Part shown: piece by piece, positions 28,041-35,672 of the stretch | Numbering within the stretch: the stretch's first letter is position 1 | How the letters are laid out: each line of letters starts with the position of its first letter | NCBI RefSeq assembly: GCF_003570905.1 | Contig: NZ_QXJM01000032.1 | Span: 58,481 to 122,480 of the forward strand | Direction of reading: 5' to 3' | DNA length: 64,000 nucleotides | Source: Cohnella faecalis | GTDB taxonomy: Bacteria > Bacillota > Bacilli > Paenibacillales > Paenibacillaceae | Translations under genes and position numbers: made by a program | Notes under the pieces: model-generated | Seen by the model: the letters and a program-made list of their open reading frames with translations, nothing else | The model's database searches: none | Told to the model about the DNA's origin: nothing

Positions 28041-29837
28041 TTATTTGGATTTCTCGTACCAGTCGTTAACTTCCTTGGTGATCTGTGCTCCTCCGGCTTT
28101 ATTCCATTCGGCTACGAACTTGTCGAAGTCGTCCAGCGGCGCGGTGCCGATGATGATTTTGGAGAACGTCTCGTTCTCAAGCTTAAGCAAGTAGGCGTTC
28201 TTCTCGATCATGGTCGGCGTAGGCGCGCCCATGAAGGCGTCGATCGTCAGATCGGAACGGATGGATTTGGCCAGCTTCATCTCCGATACGAGGGCGCTCA
28301 ACACTTTGTTGTTGGACAAATCGGTGTACGATTGCAGTTGAGCGGCGGTTAAGCCATCCTTGTTTCCTGTCTCAGCGGCATTGGCTACCGCGACCAGATC
28401 GGAGTAGCCGGTGTCTACTTCACCGAAGAAGGAGAAGCCGGGATAATACTTCGGATGCACGCTCGTTCGGAAAAATTTGGGGCCTGGCTTCGCGACGTCG
28501 AAGTCTTGCAGCTCTTGCGGCGCTTCCGGATTTTTGGCAACTAACGCGCTCGGGCTTTCCGCCGGATACTTGAAGATGTAGCCGGATTCGCCGAGAAGCC
28601 GGTCGCGAAGAGCGGTATCCTGTCTCAAAGCCGAATCCATAAGCTCGTTAAGCTGATAGATGAATGCTTCCGGATGCTCGCTCTCGGCGGAAATGCCGAT
28701 CGCAAAGTTAAACGGATTTCCCGTTACCAGCTTCGCCTTCCCGTCGGGGCCGAGCAGACTCGTAGCGGAGAAGGTCGCTTGCGGCACGTTTTTCACGACG
28801 TCCGGGAACGGATAATAGACGAACCACCAATCGCCGGTCATCGACAGCGTCTTGCCCGTCGCTACCTGCTCAACGGCTTTCGAGAAGTCTTTGACGATGA
28901 ATTCTTTGTCGATCCAGCCGTTAGAGTACCATTTGCGCAACGTTTCCAGCCCCTTTTTCGTCTCGGGCTGAACGCTGCCGTAGGCGAGCTTGCCGTCCGC
29001 TCCGACTATCCAACGGCCGGGATAAGCACCGTACGGCTGCATGGCCGGCGACATTTGATTGACGCCGTTCGGCACCAGGTCCTTGTGCAGGAACACGCCT
29101 ACCCCGTCCGGAACTTGCGCCTTGTACGCTGCTAGCACGTCTTCGAACTGATCCAGCGTCTGCGGCACCGGCTTCCCGAGCGTGTCGAGAATGTCTTGGC
29201 GAATGAAAGTATTGTAGTAAGTCCGCCCCCATATTTCGGCATCGATCGGAAGCGCGTAATATTTCCCGTCAATCGTGTACGGCGACAGGAACTTGCCGCC
29301 CGATGCGTCCATTGCCGCTTCCAACCGGTCCTTGACGAGCGGAGAAGCGTATTTGTCGATTAGATCGTTAAGCGGAAGCAAGTAGCCTTGACTGGCCAGC
29401 GTGCTTAGCTGCGGAGTTTCTCCGAAGATAGCGTCAGGCAAATCGCCGCTTGCCATGCCGAGATTTATTTTGGTTTTGCCGTCTTCGTTGGTTGGCGTTA
29501 CGAACTTTGTCTTCCATTCGATGCCAAGCTCGTCTTTCGCCCATTGCGTAAACGCGTTATTGTCGACGGATTCCCCGTCCCGCCATTTCGTGTCCGCAGA
29601 GACGGCCGTATGGAAAGTAAGCTTGATCGGCGGATCGTATTTGTGAAAAGCAAAGCCTTGGCTGCCGTCAGACGATGGCGAGGATTCCGCCGACGCGGTC
29701 GGTTGAGCGGTTTGGGATGGCGACTGCTTCGGATCGTTCTTCCCCTCGTTATCCTTGCTGCATGCGGCTACTACTAATGTAAGGCAAAGCGCAACGGAGA
29801 CCAGTACGGCCAATCTTTTTCTGCTTTTCAATGGCAC
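28041..29837 (-). CDS. Extracellular solute-binding lipoprotein (LipO/YtcQ type)
   Basis: 598-residue family 1 binding protein, anchored by lipobox VVAAC (Cys at about residue 26), followed by a polar linker rich in Lys, Ser, Pro and Thr. Length and features such as YDPPIKLTFHTAVSADTKW and YYNTFIRQDILDTLGKPVPQTLDQF fit the large binding proteins for oligosaccharides that go with LplB/LplC permeases. It is the first gene of the transporter-lyase operon, so the imported sugar probably comes from the polymer cut by the secreted enzyme. Confidence 0.92.
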   Translation of the reverse strand: MPLKSRKRLAVLVSVALCLTLVVAACSKDNEGKNDPKQSPSQTAQPTASAESSPSSDGSQGFAFHKYDPPIKLTFHTAVSADTKWRDGESVDNNAFTQWAKDELGIEWKTKFVTPTNEDGKTKINLGMASGDLPDAIFGETPQLSTLASQGYLLPLNDLIDKYASPLVKDRLEAAMDASGGKFLSPYTIDGKYYALPIDAEIWGRTYYNTFIRQDILDTLGKPVPQTLDQFEDVLAAYKAQVPDGVGVFLHKDLVPNGVNQMSPAMQPYGAYPGRWIVGADGKLAYGSVQPETKKGLETLRKWYSNGWIDKEFIVKDFSKAVEQVATGKTLSMTGDWWFVYYPFPDVVKNVPQATFSATSLLGPDGKAKLVTGNPFNFAIGISAESEHPEAFIYQLNELMDSALRQDTALRDRLLGESGYIFKYPAESPSALVAKNPEAPQELQDFDVAKPGPKFFRTSVHPKYYPGFSFFGEVDTGYSDLVAVANAAETGNKDGLTAAQLQSYTDLSNNKVLSALVSEMKLAKSIRSDLTIDAFMGAPTPTMIEKNAYLLKLENETFSKIIIGTAPLDDFDKFVAEWNKAGGAQITKEVNDWYEKSK

Positions 29838-29932
29838 TTCCCCTTCCCATATTCAAGCTAATCGCACCGCAATCCCTAGGTGATCGCGTAGGAAAATAGT
29901 CCGTTTGTAAGGGTTTTCATTTTCCTGTGATC

Positions 29933-30013
29933 ATTATACGGAGGAGCTTGAGCGGTATGCCACATACGATTCTGACATTTCTTATCGTTATCCAACCTCT
30001 TGTTAAGGGTTGG
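29933..30013 (-). promoter_or_regulatory. Candidate promoter and inverted repeat upstream of the transporter operon
   Basis: Minus-strand TATAAT at 29933-29938 with no good -35, as expected for an activator-dependent promoter. An inverted repeat CCAACC-N10-GGTTGG lies at 29992-30013, about 55 bp upstream of the -10. It could be an AraC-type (YesN) site; that assignment is inference. Confidence 0.45.
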
Positions 30014-30091
30014 CCAATCGGGATCGCTTCTCGCAATTCGATCGTTTTTTCGCTACAATATAGAGCGAATTAGATAAAGGACGGATGAAAC

Positions 30092-31051
30092 ATGAACCTA
30101 TGGACCGAAGCTTCGACGCAGCCCCTGCTGTGGGGAGACAAGCGGTTTCACACCTGGAATTACGAGATGCGGGAAGCCTTCGGAACGAAAGTATTCAAAG
30201 TCATGCTCGATGCCGGCTTCACCTGTCCGAATAGAGACGGGACGATAGCGGCCGGCGGATGCACGTTCTGCAGCACGCGGGGCTCCGGCGATTTCGCCGG
30301 CAGCCGAAGGGACGACCTGATTACCCAGTTCGAAACCGTGCGGGACCGCCAGCATCTGAAGTGGCCGGAAGCGAAATACATCGGCTACTTTCAGGCGTAC
30401 ACGAATACGTATGCGCCGCTGGAAACGCTCCGGGAATATTACGAAGCGATATTGCGCCAGCCCGGCGTCGTCGGCTTGTCTATCGCCACCAGGCCGGACT
30501 GTTTGCCGGATGACGTGGTCGATTATTTGGCCGAGCTTAACGAACGGACCTACTTGTGGCTTGAAATGGGACTGCAAACGGTCCACGAGTCCACCTCTAC
30601 TCTCATTAACCGCGCGCACGACACCGAATGCTACAGGGACGCGGTCGAGCGTCTTCGCAAGAGGGGAATTCGGGTGTGCACGCATATTATTTACGGCTTG
30701 CCCGGCGAAGATCGCGACATGATGCTGGAAACCGGACGGCAAGTGGCGGCGATGGATGTGCAAGGGATCAAGATTCATCTTCTCCACTTGATGAGGAAGA
30801 CGCCTATGGTCCGCCAGTGGCGGGAAGGGCTGCTTCGTTTTCTGGAAAAGGACGAATACGTCGAGCTGATCGCCGATACGCTGGAGCTGCTTCCGCCGGA
30901 AATGATCGTCCACCGGTTGACCGGCGACGCTCCCCGCGACCTGTTGATCGGCCCTATGTGGAGCTTGCGCAAATGGGAAGTTCTCAATGCGATCGACGCC
31001 GCTCTCGTTCGCCGCGACACCTGGCAAGGGAAAGCCTGGAGGGGAAGCTGA
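30092..31051 (+). CDS. ytqA: Radical SAM protein, YtqA family
   Basis: 319-residue TIGR01212-type radical SAM enzyme. The cluster cysteines are Cys45, Cys57 and Cys60 (CPNRDGTIAAGGCTFC, the unusual C-x11-C-x2-C spacing of this family). RPDCLPDDV, WLEMGLQTVHESTSTLINRAH and HIIYGLPGED are the further conserved stretches. It lies 2 bp before the ytqB methyltransferase gene. YtqA and YtqB act in synthesis of the wobble modification mnm5s2U in Bacillus subtilis, as far as I recall the recent literature. A -10-like TACAAT is at about 30053. Confidence 0.9.
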   Translation: MNLWTEASTQPLLWGDKRFHTWNYEMREAFGTKVFKVMLDAGFTCPNRDGTIAAGGCTFCSTRGSGDFAGSRRDDLITQFETVRDRQHLKWPEAKYIGYFQAYTNTYAPLETLREYYEAILRQPGVVGLSIATRPDCLPDDVVDYLAELNERTYLWLEMGLQTVHESTSTLINRAHDTECYRDAVERLRKRGIRVCTHIIYGLPGEDRDMMLETGRQVAAMDVQGIKIHLLHLMRKTPMVRQWREGLLRFLEKDEYVELIADTLELLPPEMIVHRLTGDAPRDLLIGPMWSLRKWEVLNAIDAALVRRDTWQGKAWRGS

Positions 31052-31053
31052 CC

Positions 31054-31632
31054 ATGGGATTCCTCTCCGTGCTTAGCATGGCTCAACGGTTCGTGACGGA
31101 GCGGGCCGTTGCCGGCGATACGTTAGTGGACGCGACCGCCGGCAACGGCGTAGACACGCTGTTTCTGGCGAGGCTTGCAGGAGAACGAGGCCGCGTCTTC
31201 GCCTTTGACGTGCAAGAAGCAGCGCTGGCGAACACTCGCGACCGGCTCGATCGGGAGCCGTCGCCGTGCCGACTGGCGGAAGTAACGCTGTGCCAAGCGG
31301 GCCACGAGACAATGGCGGAGCGAGTGCCCCGTTCTCTGCATGGGGGAGTTCGTGCCGTCATGTTCAATCTCGGTTATTTGCCCGGAGCCGATCCGGCCGT
31401 CATTACAAGGACGGAGACGACTTTAGCGGCTTTAGAGGCCGCTGTCGGACTGCTTGCGGTCGGCGGAGCGCTGACTGCCGTACTGTATCCCGGCCACGAG
31501 GGCGGCGGGGACGAGGCGAAGGCGGTCGAAGAATGGTTCGGCCGAATTCCGGGCGAGCGTGCTCAAACGGTCGTTTATCGATTCCCGCAAAAACCGGCGG
31601 CGCCATACCTGGTTGCATTGGAAAAACGTTAG
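31054..31632 (+). CDS. ytqB: Class I SAM methyltransferase, YtqB/MnmM family
   Basis: 192-residue methyltransferase. The SAM-binding LVDATAGNGVDTLFLARLAGERG opens the fold (about residues 23-45); FAFDVQEAALANTRDRL is motif II; the family signature VMFNLGYLPGADPAVITR-type region and GGALTAVLYPGHEGGGDEA follow. The homologue in B. subtilis methylates nm5s2U to mnm5s2U in tRNA (MnmM). The ATG at 31054 follows GGAGGGG and lies 2 bp past ytqA; a longer in-frame extension into ytqA is rejected. Confidence 0.92.
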   Translation: MGFLSVLSMAQRFVTERAVAGDTLVDATAGNGVDTLFLARLAGERGRVFAFDVQEAALANTRDRLDREPSPCRLAEVTLCQAGHETMAERVPRSLHGGVRAVMFNLGYLPGADPAVITRTETTLAALEAAVGLLAVGGALTAVLYPGHEGGGDEAKAVEEWFGRIPGERAQTVVYRFPQKPAAPYLVALEKR

Positions 31633-31647
31633 GAGGTTGAATTGGAA

Positions 31648-32043
31648 ATGGCAGTACGTAAAATCGAGCATGTCGGAGTGATGGTCCATTCGCTGGATAC
31701 GTCGATTCCTTTCTACGAGAACGTCGTCGGCCTTACTCATCTGGAGACGATTTTGCATACGAACGGCGTTATTCGGCTTGCTTTTCTGGCGTTTCCGGAA
31801 TCCCGGGACACCGAAATCGAACTAATCGAAGGCTATGACGGGCAATTGACCGCAGAAGGACAAGTTCACCACGTCGCATTCGCGGTCGACGATCTCGATG
31901 CCGAGTACGCGCGTATACAATCGCTGGACGTTAACGGCGTGGACGATGCGATCACGACGCTGCCGAACGGAAGCCGCTACTTCTTTTTCCGCGGTCCCGA
32001 CGGGGAGTTTCTCGAATTTTTTCAATCGACTAGAGGGAGATGA
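31648..32043 (+). CDS. VOC-family protein (glyoxalase/epimerase fold)
   Basis: 131 residues forming two beta-alpha-beta3 units. The metal-binding pattern of the superfamily is visible: IEHVGVMVHSLDTSIPFY, TEIELIEG, QVHHVAFAVDDLDAEY and GEFLEFFQ, i.e. H...E...H...E. This resembles methylmalonyl-CoA epimerase, but substrate assignment is not possible. A TTG two codons upstream is in frame, but the ATG at 31648 is better spaced from AGGAGG. It lies between ytqB (15 bp) and manA (7 bp) and is probably cotranscribed with them. Confidence 0.82.
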   Translation: MAVRKIEHVGVMVHSLDTSIPFYENVVGLTHLETILHTNGVIRLAFLAFPESRDTEIELIEGYDGQLTAEGQVHHVAFAVDDLDAEYARIQSLDVNGVDDAITTLPNGSRYFFFRGPDGEFLEFFQSTRGR

Positions 32044-32050
32044 TTCATTT

Positions 32051-33025
32051 ATGAGCGTACAACCTTATCCGCTTCATTTTAAACCCGAATTCAAGGAAAG
32101 AGTATGGGGAGGCCGCGCGCTGGAGCAATTCGGCTTCGAGGTTCCTGCCGGTCATATCGGCGAAGGCTGGATGATCGCCGATCATCCGAACGGCGTTTCC
32201 CATGTGACGAACGGCGAGCTGGCCGGGCTTGGATTGGATCAAATCCGAGAGCGGCTCGGAGCTTCCTGGTTCGGCTCCAAGGGCGGCGAATCCGGCAATG
32301 GACGTTTCCCTCTTCTTATCAAGCTCCTGGACTGCAACGACGATCTGTCGATACAGGTTCATCCGAACGACGATTATGACGGCTTGCCGAAGGGCGAGCT
32401 GGGCAAGACGGAAATGTGGTACGTCCTCGCCGCCAAACCGGATGCCAAAATCATCTACGGCTTGAAGCCGGGCGTCGATCGCGAATCGTTGGCTTCCGCT
32501 ATCGCGGAAGGCCGAATTATGGATTCTCTCCAAGAGGTGCCCGTCGTGGCGGGAGATACGTTCTACATACCTGCCGGAACGGTGCATGCCTTGTGCGCAG
32601 GCGTCGTCGTGGCGGAAATCCAGCAAAATTCGGACACGACCTACCGTCTCTACGATTACGATCGTCCGGGCTTGGACGGCAAGCCGCGCGAGCTTCATAT
32701 CGAGGACTCGTTGAACGTCATCGCCTACGAGGGCTCTGGCGCTACCCGCATGAAAACAGACGGCGCCAAATCGGGCGAATGGCTTACTTTGGCGGAATCG
32801 CCTTATTTCGTTACCGACAAGGGCATCGTGAACGGAGCTTGGGAGCTAAGCACGTCCCCGGCTAGCTTCGACGTGCTGATCATCGGCGATGGCGAAGGCT
32901 CGATCGGCTACGCGAACGGTTCGGTTCACGCCCGGGCGGGCGACTGCTTCCTTATTCCGGCTAACCTCGGCTCGTATTCGCTTGAAGGCTCGATGACGGT
33001 GCTTCGGAGCCGTGTGCCTGCTTAA
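32051..33025 (+). CDS. manA: Class I mannose-6-phosphate isomerase
   Basis: 324-residue cupin-fold zinc enzyme interconverting mannose-6-phosphate and fructose-6-phosphate. Zinc ligands are in LSIQVHPND, KTEMWYVLAAKPDA and the AGTVHAL segment; PLLIKLLD and FYIPAGTVHALCAGVVVAEIQQNSDTTYRLYDYDR (the latter in parts) are typical of the short Bacillus ManA. The ATG at 32051 begins MSVQPYPLHFKPEFKERVWGG, the normal N-terminus; the open frame upstream overlaps the VOC gene and is not used. Confidence 0.95.
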   Translation: MSVQPYPLHFKPEFKERVWGGRALEQFGFEVPAGHIGEGWMIADHPNGVSHVTNGELAGLGLDQIRERLGASWFGSKGGESGNGRFPLLIKLLDCNDDLSIQVHPNDDYDGLPKGELGKTEMWYVLAAKPDAKIIYGLKPGVDRESLASAIAEGRIMDSLQEVPVVAGDTFYIPAGTVHALCAGVVVAEIQQNSDTTYRLYDYDRPGLDGKPRELHIEDSLNVIAYEGSGATRMKTDGAKSGEWLTLAESPYFVTDKGIVNGAWELSTSPASFDVLIIGDGEGSIGYANGSVHARAGDCFLIPANLGSYSLEGSMTVLRSRVPA

Positions 33026-33134
33026 TTCGCTTTCGAAGGAAGAGGATATGAGGCGGAATCTGTCGAAGTACTAGGCAGAACGGACTCTATTGCCGCAGCG
33101 ACCAGCTAGGCGGGCGAAAGGAAGGAACCTGCAT

Positions 33135-33626
33135 ATGAGACAAGGATTCATATTAACGGGATTGGCGCTTGCGGTTTGGATCGTATCGACCCTCTTTTTC
33201 TCGCTGTTCGGGGATTGGGTGCTCGGGGAGGTCGGCGAGGCGAATTTCGGCTCCTCCCTATTCTTGCTGGAGATTCTTACATTCCTTGTTCTGATCGGCC
33301 TCTCTCTAGTGGTGAGGCTGCGTCTGTTTCCGGAAAAGGGCTCGGCTACCCGCTTCGGCTTTACGGCAGCGGCAGTCGGACTCCTTCTCGATACGTTTAC
33401 CGTGATGAAGCGGGAGCAGGTGTTTCCCGACTTCTCCGAGCAGCAGCACCACGCTTGGTCGGTCTGGATGACTCTCGCTTATGCCATGTTCCTGCTCGTT
33501 CCGGCCGTGGTCGACCGTCTCGTTCCCGAGAAGAAATCCGACATACGCGCTGAGGAGCCCGAGGAGCTCGGTTTGCCGGAGGATGAAACGAAAGCTTCCT
33601 CTTATTCCGCGCATGCCGAAGAGTAA
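33135..33626 (+). CDS. Four-helix membrane protein (DUF5367-like)
   Basis: 163-residue protein with four predicted membrane helices and a charged, Glu-rich tail (about 130-163). It resembles the DUF5367 group by length, helix pattern and the FTVMKREQVFPDFSEQQHHAWSVWM loop (in part). No function is known. The ATG at 33135 follows GGAAGG and starts at the first helix; the upstream extension has no ribosome binding site. It is followed 12 bp later by moaB. Confidence 0.65.
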   Translation: MRQGFILTGLALAVWIVSTLFFSLFGDWVLGEVGEANFGSSLFLLEILTFLVLIGLSLVVRLRLFPEKGSATRFGFTAAAVGLLLDTFTVMKREQVFPDFSEQQHHAWSVWMTLAYAMFLLVPAVVDRLVPEKKSDIRAEEPEELGLPEDETKASSYSAHAEE

Positions 33627-33638
33627 GCGAAGAAGGGC

Positions 33639-34172
33639 GTGATTCTCATATCCGCGTCGACCGAACAGCATAGACGGGAAGCTCCCGACAACGTAGCTTG
33701 TCTGATCCTGACGGTGTCCGATACCCGTACGCCGGATACGGACAAAAGCGGCCAGCTCATCGAGCAGCTGCTCGGAGAGCGCGGCTACCGCGTCGTCGAT
33801 CGGCGAATCGTTGCCGACGAATATGCGTTAATTGCGCAGCTTCTGGACGAAGCCGCCGCAGATCCAGCCGTTGAAGCGGTACTGCTTAACGGCGGTACGG
33901 GCATAGCCGCTCGCGATACGACTTACGAAGCGGTACGGGACCGTCTTGATAAAGAAATGCCAGGCTTCGGCGAAATATTCCGGTATTTGAGCTTTACCGA
34001 GGACATCGGATCGGCCGCCATTTTATCCCGGGCAATTGCAGGGACGATCGGCAGCACAGCCGTCTTCTCGATGCCCGGCTCGACCGGCGCAGTGAAGCTC
34101 GCCATGACGCGAATCATCGTGCCCGAGCTCGGACACGTGATGAGGGAAATATACAAGGATCGCCGCGCGTAA
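33639..34172 (+). CDS. moaB: Molybdenum cofactor biosynthesis protein B
   Basis: 177-residue MogA/MoaB-fold protein that adenylylates molybdopterin or a paralogue of those that do. The family motifs LTVSDTRTPDTDKSGQ (about 23-38), LNGGTGIAARDTTYEAV and FSMPGSTGAVKLAM are present. The start appears to be GTG at 33639 after GAAGAAGGG. No other molybdenum cofactor genes are in the window. Confidence 0.92.
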   Translation: MILISASTEQHRREAPDNVACLILTVSDTRTPDTDKSGQLIEQLLGERGYRVVDRRIVADEYALIAQLLDEAAADPAVEAVLLNGGTGIAARDTTYEAVRDRLDKEMPGFGEIFRYLSFTEDIGSAAILSRAIAGTIGSTAVFSMPGSTGAVKLAMTRIIVPELGHVMREIYKDRRA

Positions 34173-34184
34173 TCCATCTGCTGC

Positions 34185-34440
34185 GCACGGTCGCGACTCG
34201 GCTCATCTTCGGCGATTTCGACCGGAGTTGTGACGCGAATGGTCTCATTTCGGCTCTAGGTCGGCGCTTTCGTCGCTGTTGTGCTGCAAATCGTCACTAC
34301 TCCTCTTTGCTCTGGCGATTTCGCCGGGAGTTGTGACGCGAAGGGTCACTACTTCTCTTTGCTTCAGCGACTTCGCCAGTGTTTGTGTCGCGAATGGTCA
34401 CAATTCAGCTCTGCGTTGGCAATTTTTTCGCTGTGGCGCA
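34185..34440. repeat. Degenerate tandem repeat, 51-52 bp period
   Basis: About 4-5 imperfect units. GGCGATTTCG-like words start at 34211, 34263, 34314, 34366 and 34418, i.e. 51-52 bp apart, each followed by GTTGTG(A)C(G)CGAA-type and GGTCAC-type words. It fills most of the 361-bp gap between moaB and the esterase gene, and the period is the same as that of the arrays at 6.7 and 43.7 kb. Confidence 0.65.
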
Positions 34441-34475
34441 ATTCCTCGCAATCAGATACCCGCAATCAATCATTC

Positions 34476-34527
34476 AAAGGCCTTCATACCTCATCCTCCG
34501 ACAAGGAGCGCGGCATGAAGGCCTTTT
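34476..34527. terminator. Bidirectional terminator between moaB and esterase genes
   Basis: AAAGGCCTTCAT (34476-34487) / ATGAAGGCCTTT (34515-34526) inverted repeat, 7 bp past the esterase stop on the minus strand. Confidence 0.7.
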
Positions 34528-34533
34528 GGCGTT

Positions 34534-35499
34534 TCAAAGCAAATGGTTGTTCAAAAATTCCATCGCAAGCCGATTAAGATGACCGGTTACCGCATGTCCG
34601 GTGAATGGAGATACCTCTATCCGTTTGGGAGCGGCGATCCGGTTGTATGCGGCGAATATCGTCTCCGGCATCGTAATCGTATCCTTAAGCCCGCACGTTA
34701 CGAGAACCGGAACCCTTATTCGGCAGGCCATATTCAAGTTATCGAAGTAACTTAACGTTTCGAGAACCTTCCCCAGCAATTCAGGGCGCTTGGCCGCAAA
34801 CTCCGCCGCTTCCGACAACGAGCTGTTCGAGTTGAGAATGCCGTAATCCATCTGGCACATATTCGGAATATGGGCGATAGCGACAGCCGGAATGTCGGAC
34901 AGAGCGGCGGCAAGCAGCACCAGCCCCCCTCCCTGGCTAATGCCATGAATGGCAATACGGGATGGATCAATCTCATCTTGCCGGGCCGCGAACTCGATCG
35001 CTTTCAACGCGTCGATCGTAATCGCTTTATAGTAGCAGGTGTCCCGATCCAATATTCCCTGCGTAATCCATCCCTTCGTCATACCGTATTCCTGCGGAAG
35101 GCGGTTGCCGGTTTCTCCGCCCTGCCCGCGAACGTCGACGGCCAATACCGCCATGCCCATAAGCAGGTAGGAGCCGTAATCCTCCGGCATCCCCTTTCCT
35201 CCCATGTAGCCATGAAAAAGCACGACACACGGCCGCTTGCGATCGGAACCGACATCCTCTTGAAAGCGAGGGAGCATATACCATCCGCTTATTCGAGTAT
35301 CGTCGAAGCCTTCGAACTCAACCCGGAAAACTTCCGCGAATTTCATCGGAGTATCGACTCTTGTTCTCGAGCCATGCAGCGGCTTTGTTTCGAAATGCTT
35401 CAACGTTCGCGTCCAGTAGTCCTCCAAATCCGGCATCGCCGTCAAAGGAGGAGACATCTTTTCCAACTCTTCTATTCGTCTTGCGATAGCGTTGCTCAT
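34534..35499 (-). CDS. Acetyl xylan esterase / cephalosporin-C deacetylase family
   Basis: 321-residue alpha/beta hydrolase of the AXE1 family (carbohydrate esterase 7 type), removing acetyl groups from sugars; no signal peptide, so it acts on imported oligosaccharides. The nucleophile elbow is GISQGGG, the acid is Asp in CGLKDTITMP, and the His is in SPFTGHAVTGH. PCVVLFHGYMGGKG carries the oxyanion loop, and the DVRGQGGE motif of the family is present. The ATG at 35499 follows AAGGAGG; the upstream extension to 35637 is rejected. Confidence 0.9.
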   Translation of the reverse strand: MSNAIARRIEELEKMSPPLTAMPDLEDYWTRTLKHFETKPLHGSRTRVDTPMKFAEVFRVEFEGFDDTRISGWYMLPRFQEDVGSDRKRPCVVLFHGYMGGKGMPEDYGSYLLMGMAVLAVDVRGQGGETGNRLPQEYGMTKGWITQGILDRDTCYYKAITIDALKAIEFAARQDEIDPSRIAIHGISQGGGLVLLAAALSDIPAVAIAHIPNMCQMDYGILNSNSSLSEAAEFAAKRPELLGKVLETLSYFDNLNMACRIRVPVLVTCGLKDTITMPETIFAAYNRIAAPKRIEVSPFTGHAVTGHLNRLAMEFLNNHLL

Positions 35500-35624
35500 C
35501 CTGCAGCTATCCTCCTTATTCAAGTGGGCTTTCCCTTCATCATAAGCGGGGATGCCTAATATTCCAATCGTTCTATGAAAACTACGCCTGCGAACACACT
35601 TCCCGCCGAATGCGCCGACTAAAA

Positions 35625-35663
35625 CAAAAAGCGACATTCCTCGGATTCACCGGAAATGCCGCT
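35625..35663 (-). terminator. Terminator of the radical SAM gene
   Basis: Minus-strand stem GCGGCATTTCC / GGAATGTCGC followed by TTTTTGTTTT, 10 bp past the stop at 35673. Confidence 0.75.
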
Positions 35664-35672
35664 CGTTCACTT

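Noticed and set aside
30628..31053. N-terminal extension of YtqB by 142 residues into ytqA
   Set aside because: The extension is antiphase to ytqA coding sequence, has no family match, and a good ribosome binding site precedes the ATG at 31054.
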